A stretch of DNA of 64,000 nt, from positions 48,419 through 112,418 of the forward strand of contig JAFDYG010000457.1 of assembly GCA_018267545.1 (NCBI GenBank). Reading direction: 5' to 3'. The notes under the pieces were generated by a model, which searched no databases, had not been told where the DNA came from, and saw only the letters and a list, made by a program, of their open reading frames with translations. Origin of the DNA: Bacteroidota bacterium (GTDB taxonomy: Bacteria; Bacteroidota; Bacteroidia; Chitinophagales; Chitinophagaceae). Below, piece by piece: positions 51,671 to 61,399 of the stretch; within the stretch, counting starts at the first letter, position 1, and the number at the start of each line of letters is the position of its first letter. A program made the translations under genes and the position numbers.

Positions 51671-53626
51671 ATGGATTATTTCAAGGCGCTCACCAGTCTG
51701 TTGAAAACCGAACAGGCAGAAGACCGTAGATTATATAAGGAACTAGCCGAAACTTCATCGATCAATGACCGCCGGGCGGCAGGGCTGGCCTGGTATCCAA
51801 TAGCGATCCGCGATACAGAAATGAGCCGTGGGGACTACCTGACGGTGGAAGTAGAGCGGACCACCCACCAGGATATCAACCATCAATTACGCTTTGGCGC
51901 ATCTGCCGCGCTCTTCTCCAATCACGACGCACAAAACGACCGGGTGGAGGGAACCATTTCCTTCCAGGGTGGCAATCGCCTCAAAATCACTTTAAATACG
52001 GATGAGCTGCCCGACTGGGCGCGGGACGGGAAGCTGGGGATCGACCTGCTCTTCGACGACAACAGCTATACCGAAATGTTTGGCGCCCTGCGTCAGGCCG
52101 GCACATGGATGGAAAAAGCACAGGACGGCCGCCTTATCCGTGTATTGACCGGCCAGCAGGAGGCGCGGTTTGAAGAAACACCCGCCGCGGCGCTGCCCAC
52201 CTCCCCCCGCTCGTCCTCCGCGAGCGCAGCCCCCACGGGTGCAGCCCCGACAGGCCTCAATCCATCCCAGCAGGCCGCCGTCGACAAAATCCTCTCGGCC
52301 AGCGACCTCGCCATCGTACACGGCCCTCCCGGCACCGGCAAGACGACGACCCTTGTCCAGGCAATCAAAGCGCTGGTCCAAAGAGACGGAGAACGGGTCC
52401 TCGTCGTGGCCCCCAGCAATACTGCCGTAGACCTCCTCAGCGAACGGCTCGCCGACCAGGGTCTCAGGGTCCTTCGCATCGGTAACCCGGCGCGGGTATC
52501 GGACCGTCTGCAATCTCTTACCCTGGACAGCCGGATGGCCGACCACTCCTCGATAAAAGAGATCAAGAAGCTAAAGAAGAAGGCCAGCGAATACAAGGAT
52601 ATGGCGCATAAGTATAAGCGCAACTTCGGCAAGGCGGAACGTGACCAGCGCAAAGCCCTGTTCGATGAAGCCCGCAATGTCCTGAAGGAAGTAGAGCGGA
52701 TGGAGCAATACATTCTCGACGACGTCCTGGCCAAGGCGCAGGTAGTCACAGCCACCCTGGTCGGGGCCAACCACTATACCGTCCGTGACCTGCGCTATCC
52801 AACCGTGGTCATCGACGAGGCCGGACAGGCCCTGGAGCCCGCCTGCTGGATCCCCATCCTGAAGGCACAGCGGGTCGTGCTGGCAGGAGACCACTGCCAG
52901 CTGCCGCCGACGGTAAAATCCGATGAAGCAGCACGCGGCGGCCTCGGCACTACCCTGCTGGAAAAAAACGTCACCCTTCACCCGGAAGCCGTCGTATTGC
53001 TGGAAGAGCAATACCGTATGCACGATACCATCATGGGTTATTCCTCGAATGTCTTCTACAAGGGACGACTAAAGGCGCATCCTACCGTTGCGATGCACCG
53101 CCTTTTCGAGGGCGACGGTCCACTGGCCTTTATCGACACCGCCGGCTGCGGCTATGACGAGAAGCAGGAAGGTTCCGGTCTCTCCAATCCCGAAGAAGCG
53201 GCCTTCCTGATCAAGCACGCTACGCAGCTGGTGACAGAGCTGGCTAACCGATATAGCGCTGCGGATTTTCCGAGCATCGCCATCATCTCTCCCTATCGCA
53301 ACCAGGTTCATTTATTAAAGGAGCTGCTGGAGCATTCGTCCATTCTCAAATCTTACCCCGACAAGATCTCCGTCAATACGATCGACAGCTTTCAGGGACA
53401 AGAGCGGGACATCGTCTATATCGGGATGACCCGGAGCAATGCCGAAAGCAAGATCGGCTTCCTGTCGGACATCCGCCGGATGAACGTGGCCATGACCAGG
53501 GCCCGTAAGAAGCTGATAGTCATCGGAGACAGCGCGACACTGTCCCAGCAGCCTTTTTACGCGGATTTTATCGCCTACGCAGAGGGGAAAGAAGCCTATG
53601 TCAGCGCATGGGAATTTGTAGAATAG
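51671..53626 (+). CDS. Superfamily 1 helicase, IGHMBP2/UPF1-like
   Basis: A 651-residue DNA/RNA helicase. An N-terminal beta domain (about 1-165) precedes a Ser/Ala/Pro linker. Motif Q/I is GLNPSQQAAV and GPPGTGKTTTLVQ (about 218-230), motif Ia VVAPSNTAVDLL, motif II VVIDEAGQALEP, motif III LAGDHCQLPP, motif IV EEQYRMHDTIMGY, motif V VNTIDSFQGQERDIV and motif VI RRMNVAMTRARKKL. An internal coiled coil lies at about 297-355. These enzymes unwind RNA/DNA with 5'-3' polarity. The gene is alone on the plus strand and may be expressed as a leaderless mRNA. Confidence 0.95.
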   Translation: MDYFKALTSLLKTEQAEDRRLYKELAETSSINDRRAAGLAWYPIAIRDTEMSRGDYLTVEVERTTHQDINHQLRFGASAALFSNHDAQNDRVEGTISFQGGNRLKITLNTDELPDWARDGKLGIDLLFDDNSYTEMFGALRQAGTWMEKAQDGRLIRVLTGQQEARFEETPAAALPTSPRSSSASAAPTGAAPTGLNPSQQAAVDKILSASDLAIVHGPPGTGKTTTLVQAIKALVQRDGERVLVVAPSNTAVDLLSERLADQGLRVLRIGNPARVSDRLQSLTLDSRMADHSSIKEIKKLKKKASEYKDMAHKYKRNFGKAERDQRKALFDEARNVLKEVERMEQYILDDVLAKAQVVTATLVGANHYTVRDLRYPTVVIDEAGQALEPACWIPILKAQRVVLAGDHCQLPPTVKSDEAARGGLGTTLLEKNVTLHPEAVVLLEEQYRMHDTIMGYSSNVFYKGRLKAHPTVAMHRLFEGDGPLAFIDTAGCGYDEKQEGSGLSNPEEAAFLIKHATQLVTELANRYSAADFPSIAIISPYRNQVHLLKELLEHSSILKSYPDKISVNTIDSFQGQERDIVYIGMTRSNAESKIGFLSDIRRMNVAMTRARKKLIVIGDSATLSQQPFYADFIAYAEGKEAYVSAWEFVE

Positions 53627-53676
53627 TAAGTGCAACGTTTGGTGCACCCCCCTTGTCAAAAGGGAAAACACCGGAA

Positions 53677-54120
53677 ATGCGCCCTCTCCTTATTCTGACG
53701 ATTATTTGTTTATTGGCGGCAGCCTGCCACAAAAAGAACACGGCCCCTACCGCGGCCTATCAAGCCGTCTGGCAGCTAAGCATGTATAAAGTGGACAATC
53801 CCTTATGGCAGACCATCGCCATCCCCTATGATTCCCGTATCCAGCTGAATCTTCAACCTTCCGGCCGTGTGCTGACCTATAATCAAAGCAAGCAGCTCAG
53901 CGAGACCAGCTACACGCTGACAGTGGAAGCCGCCCCATATGATTCCATCCTGAATTTTACAAAAATGCCGGTGCTGATGCCCGACAGCGCTCTGCGGCTT
54001 GGGCTTCACATGCAGCTCAATATCTATCATAGCGATTCCATGGTCCTCTCCTCCTACCCTATCACACCGGCGGGCAGGGAGTACTTCATCTTCAGGAAAA
54101 CACCCAACCTGCCCGATTAA
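53677..54120 (+). CDS. Small lipoprotein
   Basis: A 147-residue lipoprotein from ATG 53677: MRPLLILTIICLLAAACHKK with lipobox Cys at residue 17. The mature part is a compact beta domain (AVWQLSMYKVDNPLWQTIA, GRVLTYNQSKQLSETSYTL, AGREYFIFRKTP), similar in pattern to lipocalin-like or META-type Bacteroidota proteins. It follows the helicase by 50 bases and precedes another lipoprotein by 19 bases. Function unknown. Confidence 0.78.
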   Translation: MRPLLILTIICLLAAACHKKNTAPTAAYQAVWQLSMYKVDNPLWQTIAIPYDSRIQLNLQPSGRVLTYNQSKQLSETSYTLTVEAAPYDSILNFTKMPVLMPDSALRLGLHMQLNIYHSDSMVLSSYPITPAGREYFIFRKTPNLPD

Positions 54121-54139
54121 TTTATAAAACCGACCAATA

Positions 54140-54607
54140 ATGAGATCGCTCCTTCTGACTTTGCTTTTTGTATCGATGATTGCCGCCGCCTTCTCCTGTC
54201 AAAAGACCAACAATGAAGACCTGCGTATCACCGATCCGCTGCCTGGAATCCCGCTGATATGGAGAGGCGAACAGTCGTATGCCTATGCCGGAGCTAGCGG
54301 TTCGGGGTTTATAACACCCGATTCGACGACCATCCTCGTTTTAAATCCGGACCAGAGCTATTGGATTCAGGGAGATAGAAGCATAGGGCAACGCGGCACC
54401 TATAAGTTCGATACAACCCGGGCTGCCGCCACAGGAAATCCCACGTCGATCGATACCTTCCTCGTTCTTACGCCTGGCCCTACCCTGAAAAAGGACGTCA
54501 AGCTGGCCGAAAGGCTCTTATTACATTTCAGCAACGACAGCGTATACTTACGTTCTCCTGTATCGCCGGGTGGATACACGATCAATTACTTCAGAACGCG
54601 GCCCTAA
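54140..54607 (+). CDS. Small lipoprotein (second)
   Basis: A 155-residue lipoprotein (MRSLLLTLLFVSMIAAAFSC, lipobox Cys 20). The mature beta-rich domain has ILVLNPDQSYWIQGDRSIGQ and GTYKFDT, a pattern like the lipocalin-type domains that begin with a decorated hairpin and end in a hydrophobic strand. Probably co-transcribed with the preceding lipoprotein gene. Function unknown. Confidence 0.78.
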   Translation: MRSLLLTLLFVSMIAAAFSCQKTNNEDLRITDPLPGIPLIWRGEQSYAYAGASGSGFITPDSTTILVLNPDQSYWIQGDRSIGQRGTYKFDTTRAAATGNPTSIDTFLVLTPGPTLKKDVKLAERLLLHFSNDSVYLRSPVSPGGYTINYFRTRP

Positions 54608-54627
54608 AGGAAGACGCGGCCCTAGCC

Positions 54628-56436
54628 TTATTTTTTCACCGGCGCCGCCGCAGCCAGCTTGAACGCACCGATCCGGGTCGTATAGTTCTTCGAACCTTTC
54701 TTCATATAGTCTCCCACATACCAGAAAGTCTCGTCATCGGACGGGTCGACCACCGTATAGGTATAGTCTTCCCAACGCAGCGTGGTAGTCTGTGCATCCT
54801 CTCCTTCTACCAGCACGCCTTCGCGGAAGCTCATCACCCCCAGGCTGTCGGTGGCGAGACGACCGGTAAATCGCTGACCGGTATATTGCTTTCCACTACC
54901 GTACGAATATCCGATGCCGATGTTTCCGGCTTTGTCCACGGCCGCGCCAGCGAGCCAGCGATAGTCGCCGCCGGGGGCGTATGTCCCTTGCTGATAAAGC
55001 GATGGCTTGCTGCGTTTGCCGAGACGGAATTCATACCAGCGTACCCCCCCGCCGCCCGCCGCGGTGTTGACGGAATGAACGACGACCAGTGATTCCTTTT
55101 TGCCGAGGCGGCGGTAGATGAGGCGGCCAAGCAATTTATCGCCCTGTGAGTCCAGGCGCTGGTCCGTACCCGGCTGCGGAACCGCCTTTGTCAGCTGTCC
55201 ATCGCCCATATAATGATACGGCGCAACTTGTATCTTGAAGGGACCTTCCAATTTGCTCTTGCTGGTATCCTTCCAGTTTATGCGAAATTTCCAGTAGTAG
55301 ATGCCATCGTCCTCGAACTGCTTGTTGAGCTGTGTTCCACCGTTGGTGACCATGATATTGGGAGCGCCCTTCGCGGGGAGCTCCTGGCCTTCTACGTCGG
55401 AATTGAGCAGGAAATTGACTCCGTCGAGAAGAAAGCCCTGCTCGGTCGCCGGCTCACCCCTGAGCATTCTATCGCGGTCGACGACGAAGGCCTGACGCTG
55501 AATCAGGTTGTCGCTCGTGCTGCTGGTCGTATAGTAACCGTCCGGCCAGATGGTGGGCCTGGGATAATCGGGGAAGAGCGGGCGGTCAAACTCATATCGG
55601 TAATACGAACCCATCGGATCAGGCCCCGTGCTGATCGCATAGCACATGCAATAGGTGCCGGTGGTGTCTGCTCTTGTTCTCGTGCGGGGACCGCCTCCAC
55701 CCGGACGAACTTCTTCCGCATAGGTAGGCCCGGGCTGGTATAACGGAACGGCAGGCCCCGGCTGTGGGAAATAAGGGATACCGCCGTGTGCGCTGTCCTT
55801 TTCTTCCGTCCTGGGAATTCCCCGTCTGAAGGTCGGCATGACGATCAGCCAGCGGTTGGCAAGCTGGTCATAGCGCACGACAGCGTCCCCGTTATTCATC
55901 TTCTCGCAGGGGCCGCCGAACCCCCTAAACACATTGCGCGTTTCACCGGGTCCATAAAGGACCCTGCCGGTAGAATCGAAGAGCTTTCCTTTTTTGGTAT
56001 AGATTGCCATCCGCGAGTTGACGATCTGCACGATATGGTCCGGTCCTACGGCAAGCGCATTGTCCGAGGGGCTCCGCATGATAGCAGTTCCCTGCGGGCC
56101 CTTAAAGCCCTCTCCCAGCCCGTCGAAGCTTGCGAGAAGGGCGGGCGCAGGCCGCGTCCCCATCCAGGTCTGCTCGACGGCAGCGGATTGCTTCGCCGAC
56201 TCCTCAGCGGACAAATGAAAAGTCGATACAATTTTGGGAGGCTTCCGCACCCGGCTGTGCTCCTGCGCCTCGTTTTCTTCTTCCTCCTCCTCTTCTTCAT
56301 CTTCTTCGGGACTGAGCTTGTGGCCGGTATCGCTGACCAGCCTGAGGCCGGAAGCAGGCCCCCGAAAAGGATTGCGGCCATAGGAGAATAAATGCGCAAG
56401 GGCAAAAAAAGCAAGGGGGAGCAAAAGCTTTTTCAT
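54628..56436 (-). CDS. Secreted protein of unknown function, probably beta-propeller
   Basis: A 602-residue protein with an N-terminal signal sequence (about 1-20), a very acidic Glu-rich stretch (about 42-58) and repeated beta units. Recognisable phrases are NALAVGPDHIVQIVNSRMAI, VVRYDQLANRWLIVMP, CMCYAISTGPDPMGSYYRYE and WLAGAAVDKAGNIGIGYSYG, spaced as in six- to eight-bladed propellers. No catalytic signature was seen. It stands alone between the lipoproteins and the haemin operon. Confidence 0.7.
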   Translation of the reverse strand: MKKLLLPLAFFALAHLFSYGRNPFRGPASGLRLVSDTGHKLSPEEDEEEEEEEENEAQEHSRVRKPPKIVSTFHLSAEESAKQSAAVEQTWMGTRPAPALLASFDGLGEGFKGPQGTAIMRSPSDNALAVGPDHIVQIVNSRMAIYTKKGKLFDSTGRVLYGPGETRNVFRGFGGPCEKMNNGDAVVRYDQLANRWLIVMPTFRRGIPRTEEKDSAHGGIPYFPQPGPAVPLYQPGPTYAEEVRPGGGGPRTRTRADTTGTYCMCYAISTGPDPMGSYYRYEFDRPLFPDYPRPTIWPDGYYTTSSTSDNLIQRQAFVVDRDRMLRGEPATEQGFLLDGVNFLLNSDVEGQELPAKGAPNIMVTNGGTQLNKQFEDDGIYYWKFRINWKDTSKSKLEGPFKIQVAPYHYMGDGQLTKAVPQPGTDQRLDSQGDKLLGRLIYRRLGKKESLVVVHSVNTAAGGGGVRWYEFRLGKRSKPSLYQQGTYAPGGDYRWLAGAAVDKAGNIGIGYSYGSGKQYTGQRFTGRLATDSLGVMSFREGVLVEGEDAQTTTLRWEDYTYTVVDPSDDETFWYVGDYMKKGSKNYTTRIGAFKLAAAAPVKK

Positions 56437-56536
56437 ACTAAAGACATTGAGGTGAGTAATCTTATGCGACCTATCCTAAAATTCCTCTATCGGGAGGGGA
56501 ACGGGTGAACTAAAATTAGCTTTTTCCGTTCGGAAA

Positions 56537-57328
56537 TTAACTCATTGATGGGCGGGCGAAGACAATCACGGGCCGGTCTCCGGCCGGGTCATCGACGAGT
56601 CTTGCCTCGACGTCGAATACCTCTTTGATCACCGATGGCGTCACGATGTCCGCGCCGCCCTGTGCGACGACGCGCCCCTGTTTCATAAAGACCAATAGGT
56701 CCGCGTACTGCAGGGCCAGGTTCAAATCGTGCAGCACGGCTACGATAACGACGCCTTCTTTTACCATCGACCGGACCAATTGGAGGAACTGATGCTGGTA
56801 GTGAACATCGAGACTCGAAACCGGCTCATCCAGGAACAGGTAGCGCGAACCCGAGGGCGGCGCATCCCAGATCTGCGCGAGTGCGCGGCCAAATTGCACG
56901 CGCTGCCTTTCGCCTCCCGACAGCGTCAGATAGTCTCTGTCGCCCAGCGCTTCAATCGAGAGCAATCGCTTGACCTCCTCTACGATCGAGACGTCCCTGG
57001 CGGAAGGACGAAAGGAGAAATGCGGATAGCGCCCCATCATAACGATCTCGTTCACACTAAGCGGAAAAGACAGTTCCGGCAGCTGGGTCATAACGGCCCG
57101 ATAACGGGCGAGGTCTTCTTCCGGAAGACCGGCCAGCGGCCGTCCGTCGTAAGTGACGTCACCCGAGGAAAGCGCCAAGTCTCCGCTAAAGGTTTTGAGA
57201 AACGTCGACTTTCCCGAACCATTGGGACCGACGATAACGTGCAGCCGGCCCGGCTCGAAGGAGAGCGAAATATCCTCGACGATAGTCCTGCCGCCAATCC
57301 GGCAAGTAAGTCCGCGGACCTCAAGCAT
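56537..57328 (-). CDS. hmuV: Haemin-type ABC transporter ATP-binding protein
   Basis: A 263-residue ATPase with Walker A GPNGSGKST (about residues 34-42), the ABC signature LTLSGGERQRVQFGRAL, Walker B YLFLDEPVSSLD and a switch His in VAVLHDLNLAL. The gene order (receptor, binding lipoprotein, permease, ATPase) fits HmuTUV; siderophore ABC systems look alike. It overlaps the permease stop by 8 bases. Confidence 0.88.
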   Translation of the reverse strand: MLEVRGLTCRIGGRTIVEDISLSFEPGRLHVIVGPNGSGKSTFLKTFSGDLALSSGDVTYDGRPLAGLPEEDLARYRAVMTQLPELSFPLSVNEIVMMGRYPHFSFRPSARDVSIVEEVKRLLSIEALGDRDYLTLSGGERQRVQFGRALAQIWDAPPSGSRYLFLDEPVSSLDVHYQHQFLQLVRSMVKEGVVIVAVLHDLNLALQYADLLVFMKQGRVVAQGGADIVTPSVIKEVFDVEARLVDDPAGDRPVIVFARPSMS

Positions 57329-58376
57329 AAAAACCTCCTTTCTGTTGCTTTCGGCCGGCGCGAATCAGTAAAAACAAAAATACCGGCGCTCCGGCAAAAG
57401 CCGTGATTACTCCAATCGGAAATTCGGAAGGAGCGACGATGATGCGGGCCAGCATGTCCGCGATATTGAGCAGGACGGCGCCGAGCAACGCCGAACCGGC
57501 AATGAGGAAACGGTTATCCGAAGTCTTCGAGAGACGAAGCATATGCGGGACTATCAGTCCGACAAACCCGATAACGCCCACCACCGAAGTCGCCACCGCC
57601 ACCATCCCCGTATTGAGCAGCAGAATCCTCGTCTTTAAGCGGGAGGTCCGAACACCCAGGAAGCCGGCCTCCGTCTCCCCCAGCAGCAACGCATTCAACG
57701 ACCGGCCATAGCGCAGGGCAATCGAAGTCCCCAGCACCGTGACCACGCCAACCATTGCCGTATTGGTCCAGTCCGCTCCTGAAAGCGTACCCAGATTCCA
57801 GAACACGATGCTACGCGCCTGCGGGTCGCGCGCGATATAGGAAAAGAAGCCGGTACCTCCGGCGGCCAGCGCGTTTACTGCGATACCCGCCAGCAATAAG
57901 GTATTGACATTGACCTTGCCGAAGACATTGGACAACCGGTATACGATCAGGGTAGCCAGGCCGCCTCCCAGGAACGCAAATACGGGCAGCAGGAAGGGGC
58001 CCAGCGCATCGACCCAGCTGCCGGTAAAGCTATGGCCCATCACAAACACAAAGGCGGCTCCCAGGGCCGCGCCCGAAGACGTACCGACCAGGCCCGGCTC
58101 GACGATCGGGTTTCGGAAAAGGGCCTGCATGAGAACCCCCGATACCGAGAGAGCCGCTCCCGTAAAAGCGCAAAGCAGAACGCGCGGAAGACGAATCTGA
58201 AGAAAAAGCCGCTCTTCGAGAGACTCGCCCGGCCTGCCTTTCAAAAGATTGCCCAAAAATCGAAAGATATGCTCATAGGAAATGGAAACCGCCCCTACCC
58301 TTATCGAGACGATCAGGGATAGAAATAAGAGAATCGACAAAGCGATGAACCAGATACGATACGATAGCTTATGCAT
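57321..58376 (-). CDS. hmuU: FecCD/HmuU-type permease
   Basis: A 351-residue inner-membrane permease with about 9-10 hydrophobic segments and the BtuC/FecCD hallmarks RLPRVLLCAFTGAALSVSGV, LMQALFRNPIVEPGLVGTSS and GFVGLIVPHMLRL (about residues 265-277). It moves haem or an iron chelate through the inner membrane with the ATPase downstream and receives cargo from the binding lipoprotein upstream (1-base gap). Confidence 0.92.
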   Translation of the reverse strand: MHKLSYRIWFIALSILLFLSLIVSIRVGAVSISYEHIFRFLGNLLKGRPGESLEERLFLQIRLPRVLLCAFTGAALSVSGVLMQALFRNPIVEPGLVGTSSGAALGAAFVFVMGHSFTGSWVDALGPFLLPVFAFLGGGLATLIVYRLSNVFGKVNVNTLLLAGIAVNALAAGGTGFFSYIARDPQARSIVFWNLGTLSGADWTNTAMVGVVTVLGTSIALRYGRSLNALLLGETEAGFLGVRTSRLKTRILLLNTGMVAVATSVVGVIGFVGLIVPHMLRLSKTSDNRFLIAGSALLGAVLLNIADMLARIIVAPSEFPIGVITAFAGAPVFLFLLIRAGRKQQKGGFYA

Positions 58377-58377
58377 A

Positions 58378-59247
58378 TCAGTGTTGATGGATGAGCCGGA
58401 TCAGCTCGTATACATTCACTCCCGTACGAGGCCCAAGGTATACAAGGTCGTGCTCTTCCACCCTATAGATACGATTGTTTTTGGCCGCAGGTGACAGGGA
58501 AACTCCCGGCAGCTGCTTGAACTTTTCGACGCTCCCCTGCAGATCATAGCCATAGTCCGTCGCCAGGATAACGTCGGGCTGTGCCTTTGCGATGACCTCG
58601 GGGCTCAGGTTCTTCCACTTCTGCGCAGTATCCGCAACATTGATCGCTCCGGCCCAGTCCAGCATCTGCTGCTGTGTGCCGCGATGGCTCAGCACAAAGT
58701 ATTGATTGGCCGCCTGACCGAAGTGGATGACGAGCACCTTGACCGGCGCCTCCCCGGCGTACGTCTTTCGCAGAGAATCGGCGCGGGCCATGTCCTTGTC
58801 CAGCCGGTCGCAGATCGAGTCGCCGGCCTGCGTATTATGAAACTCGCCCGCCAGCTGACGGATCAGCAGCTTGGTTGAATCGAGCGTGCTGCCGCCATTG
58901 AACTGTCGAAGAGGAATGCCTACCTTCTTCAGCTGGTCGATTGTAGGCTGGGGTCCCCAGTTGCCATCGTTCCAGACGGCGGTCGGGTTTAAAGAAATGA
59001 TGCCTTCGGGAGCCAGCGCGCGGTGGTAGCCGACGGTGGTGATCTTTTTTGCAGCCGGCGGATATGTACTGGAGATATCCACTCCTACCAGGGCTGTATC
59101 GCCCCTTACGGCAAAAATGATCTCGGTAAGCTGCTTGCTCACGCTGACGATACGAAGCCCCTGCTTGCCGTTTTCTTTGTCGCCAAAGCGGCCGCCGCAG
59201 GCCGCCAGAAGAAGTACCGGGATGTATAAGAATCGATTGTACGACAT
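58378..59247 (-). CDS. hmuT: Haemin-type substrate-binding lipoprotein
   Basis: A 289-residue lipoprotein (YNRFLYIPVLLLAACGG, Cys about 17) with the periplasmic-binding fold of class III/HmuT proteins: RIVSVSKQLTEIIFAVRGDT, ALVGVDISSTYPP, VLVIHFGQAA, PDVILATDYGYD and VYLGPRTGVNVYELIRLIH. In Bacteroidota the lipid anchor keeps it in the periplasm. A Tyr/His pair for haem binding is not certain from the text alone. Confidence 0.88.
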   Translation of the reverse strand: MSYNRFLYIPVLLLAACGGRFGDKENGKQGLRIVSVSKQLTEIIFAVRGDTALVGVDISSTYPPAAKKITTVGYHRALAPEGIISLNPTAVWNDGNWGPQPTIDQLKKVGIPLRQFNGGSTLDSTKLLIRQLAGEFHNTQAGDSICDRLDKDMARADSLRKTYAGEAPVKVLVIHFGQAANQYFVLSHRGTQQQMLDWAGAINVADTAQKWKNLSPEVIAKAQPDVILATDYGYDLQGSVEKFKQLPGVSLSPAAKNNRIYRVEEHDLVYLGPRTGVNVYELIRLIHQH

Positions 59248-59259
59248 ATGGGTATAAAG

Positions 59260-61380
59260 TTAAAAGATATAAGCCAGCTTTGCGCCGCCATAGCCCGTCG
59301 CCTTATAGGGCATGGGGATAAAGTGCGGGTCGGTCGTGCCGGCCAGATTACCGGAATAGAACAGGAAGGTATAATAGGTGCTGCTCGTCATGTTATCCGC
59401 GCCGGCATAGACGTCCAGGGAGAAATGCGCGCCCAGCTGGTTCCGATAGCCGATCTTCCCGTTGAGCAGGCTATACGCCTTCGCATAGTGCAGATTGTCG
59501 AATGTATAGGGAACTGCGCCATTGTAACGATACGACAGATAGGCATAAAAGCCGGGCTTTGTCTGCAGGTCGATACCGAGGTTCACTACATTCTTTGCAA
59601 CACCCGCCACCCAGTTGTTGGAATAATTGACCGTATTAGCGTTATGGTTGTTGTCGCTCATAAAGTCCTTATACTTGAAGTTCGACCAGGTATAGGTTGC
59701 AAATGGACGCAGCAGGGTGACGGCATTGTCCTTATTGTCTATGAGCAGGTAGCTCAGGGACAGCTCGGCGCCTATGTCCTGTTGTCTTCCCGCATTGACA
59801 TAAAAAGTATAGGTAGGCGTGCCTGTGACCGTCTGGGTGACGAACTTGTTGCGGATATCCAGGTCGAAGAGCGCCAATTGATAAGACAGCTTACGATTGA
59901 AAAGGTCGCCCTTGGTGCCGATCTCATACTGAAAGCCCGACTCGGGCTTCAAACCGGTATTGACCTTGCCGGTGGCGGCGATAACTACGTTCCCGATTGC
60001 AGGAGGAGTATATCCCCGGCTCACGTCGGCATAGACCGAGACATGGTCGCTCAGCATCTTCAGCAAAGAAAGCCTGGGCATGAACACAGCCGGGAAGCTG
60101 CGGGTGCCGCCGGCATTGGCGTGTGTCGGATTGGCGCTGTTCGTCAGCATGTCGGTAATTCCGAATTCGGTAAAGTTCAGGCTGCCTCCCGCCGTCAGCA
60201 CCCATTGCTGCGGCAGGGTAAACTTCCATTCGGTAAAGACATTGTAGCTCATGGAGGCATTCTGCAGGTCTCCGCGAATGCCGCCGAGAACACCGCCGGT
60301 GAGATTGTACGACTTATTAAACGACAGCGTCTTTTCGAATTGAGCGCCGATGATGCCGTGGATCTTGTCGGCAGGACCGGAAGTGTATACGAAGCCGGAT
60401 CGTCCGCCAAAAGTAAACGCCTGAGTCGACGTAAGCCCGCGGGCAAACGGCGAATTCAGCGTATAGGCGCTGAAGAAAGCCGTGCTCAGATTGCTGAAAT
60501 GGTCGTTGATCTTATAGTCGCTGGTCACGCCTCCCCTGAAGCTTTCGATGTCCACCTTTGAATTATTTACGAGATAGTCCGGGTCGCTCCAGTTTTGCTT
60601 GCTGTAAAGACGTGCGCTGTCCATTTCACCGGCCAGCTCTTCGTGAGAATTGGCATAGGCGAAATAGGTCGAGATCGTGCTCTTCTCGTTGACATAAAAG
60701 TCTCCGCTCATCTGCGCATAGTCTTTTCGGGAAGCGCTGTGTTTCCTGAAGCCATTCGACTCCTGGTGACCATAGTTGAAGATGAGCGCAGAATGCTCGC
60801 CCGCGGTCTCGATCCGGGTATTGTTCCGCCAGAGGCCGTAGCTTCCCAGGGTGTTCTCGTGCACGAAGCGTGTCTGGCCCGGCTGCGGTTTCATCGTATA
60901 GAGATTGACCACTCCCGCAACACCGGCGCCATAAAGACTCGACGCAGGGCCTTTGATTACTTCTACCTTACCCAGCGTAGAGAAGTCGATATCGTCGAGA
61001 ATCGTCGTGCCGGTGGCATCCGTGATGGGAATATTGTTGAGCAGTACCTGCACACCCTGACCATTGAAGTTGGTATTGTTGCCATAGCCGCGGATGCTGA
61101 TGCGTTGTCCGCCAAACGCGGAGCGGGACTGCATGAGCACACCGGGGAGCTGGTTGAGAGAGTTTTCGAGCGACAGTCCCGTATTGCGATGAAAGTCAGC
61201 CGTCGTAAGGGTCCCCACCGACCGGGCGATATTCAGCTGGTTGCCTTTCTGGCCGTTGGACCAGCCGGTCACCTGCACCGTATTGAGGGTCTGACTTTTC
61301 GAGGTATCCGTCGCCGGGGTCTGCGCCGCGGCCGACAAGGCCAGCGCAGATAATAGAGATAGAGCCGTTACTTTCAACAT
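59260..61380 (-). CDS. TonB-dependent outer-membrane receptor
   Basis: A 706-residue receptor with a signal peptide (about 1-19, ending SAAAQ). A TonB box-like segment (LNTVQVTGWS) comes next, then the plug domain (about 50-170) with LENSLNQLPGVLMQSRSAFG, QRISIRGYGNN and VEVIKGPASSLYGAGVAGVV. A 22-strand barrel follows, ending in LAYIF. Its operon with the HmuTUV-like genes suggests haem or iron-chelate uptake. It lies 12 bases from the binding-lipoprotein gene and 19 bases after the BNR-repeat gene. Confidence 0.93.
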   Translation of the reverse strand: MLKVTALSLLSALALSAAAQTPATDTSKSQTLNTVQVTGWSNGQKGNQLNIARSVGTLTTADFHRNTGLSLENSLNQLPGVLMQSRSAFGGQRISIRGYGNNTNFNGQGVQVLLNNIPITDATGTTILDDIDFSTLGKVEVIKGPASSLYGAGVAGVVNLYTMKPQPGQTRFVHENTLGSYGLWRNNTRIETAGEHSALIFNYGHQESNGFRKHSASRKDYAQMSGDFYVNEKSTISTYFAYANSHEELAGEMDSARLYSKQNWSDPDYLVNNSKVDIESFRGGVTSDYKINDHFSNLSTAFFSAYTLNSPFARGLTSTQAFTFGGRSGFVYTSGPADKIHGIIGAQFEKTLSFNKSYNLTGGVLGGIRGDLQNASMSYNVFTEWKFTLPQQWVLTAGGSLNFTEFGITDMLTNSANPTHANAGGTRSFPAVFMPRLSLLKMLSDHVSVYADVSRGYTPPAIGNVVIAATGKVNTGLKPESGFQYEIGTKGDLFNRKLSYQLALFDLDIRNKFVTQTVTGTPTYTFYVNAGRQQDIGAELSLSYLLIDNKDNAVTLLRPFATYTWSNFKYKDFMSDNNHNANTVNYSNNWVAGVAKNVVNLGIDLQTKPGFYAYLSYRYNGAVPYTFDNLHYAKAYSLLNGKIGYRNQLGAHFSLDVYAGADNMTSSTYYTFLFYSGNLAGTTDPHFIPMPYKATGYGGAKLAYIF

Positions 61381-61399
61381 GATTGATAGTTTTGGTAGA

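Noticed and set aside
56500-56536. TTTCCG/CGGAAA hairpin after hmuV
   Set aside because: Six-base stem with a poor T-tract in the minus direction; too weak to call a terminator.
59248-60561. Plus-strand frame of 437 codons
   Set aside because: Shadow of the TonB receptor gene; no family features.
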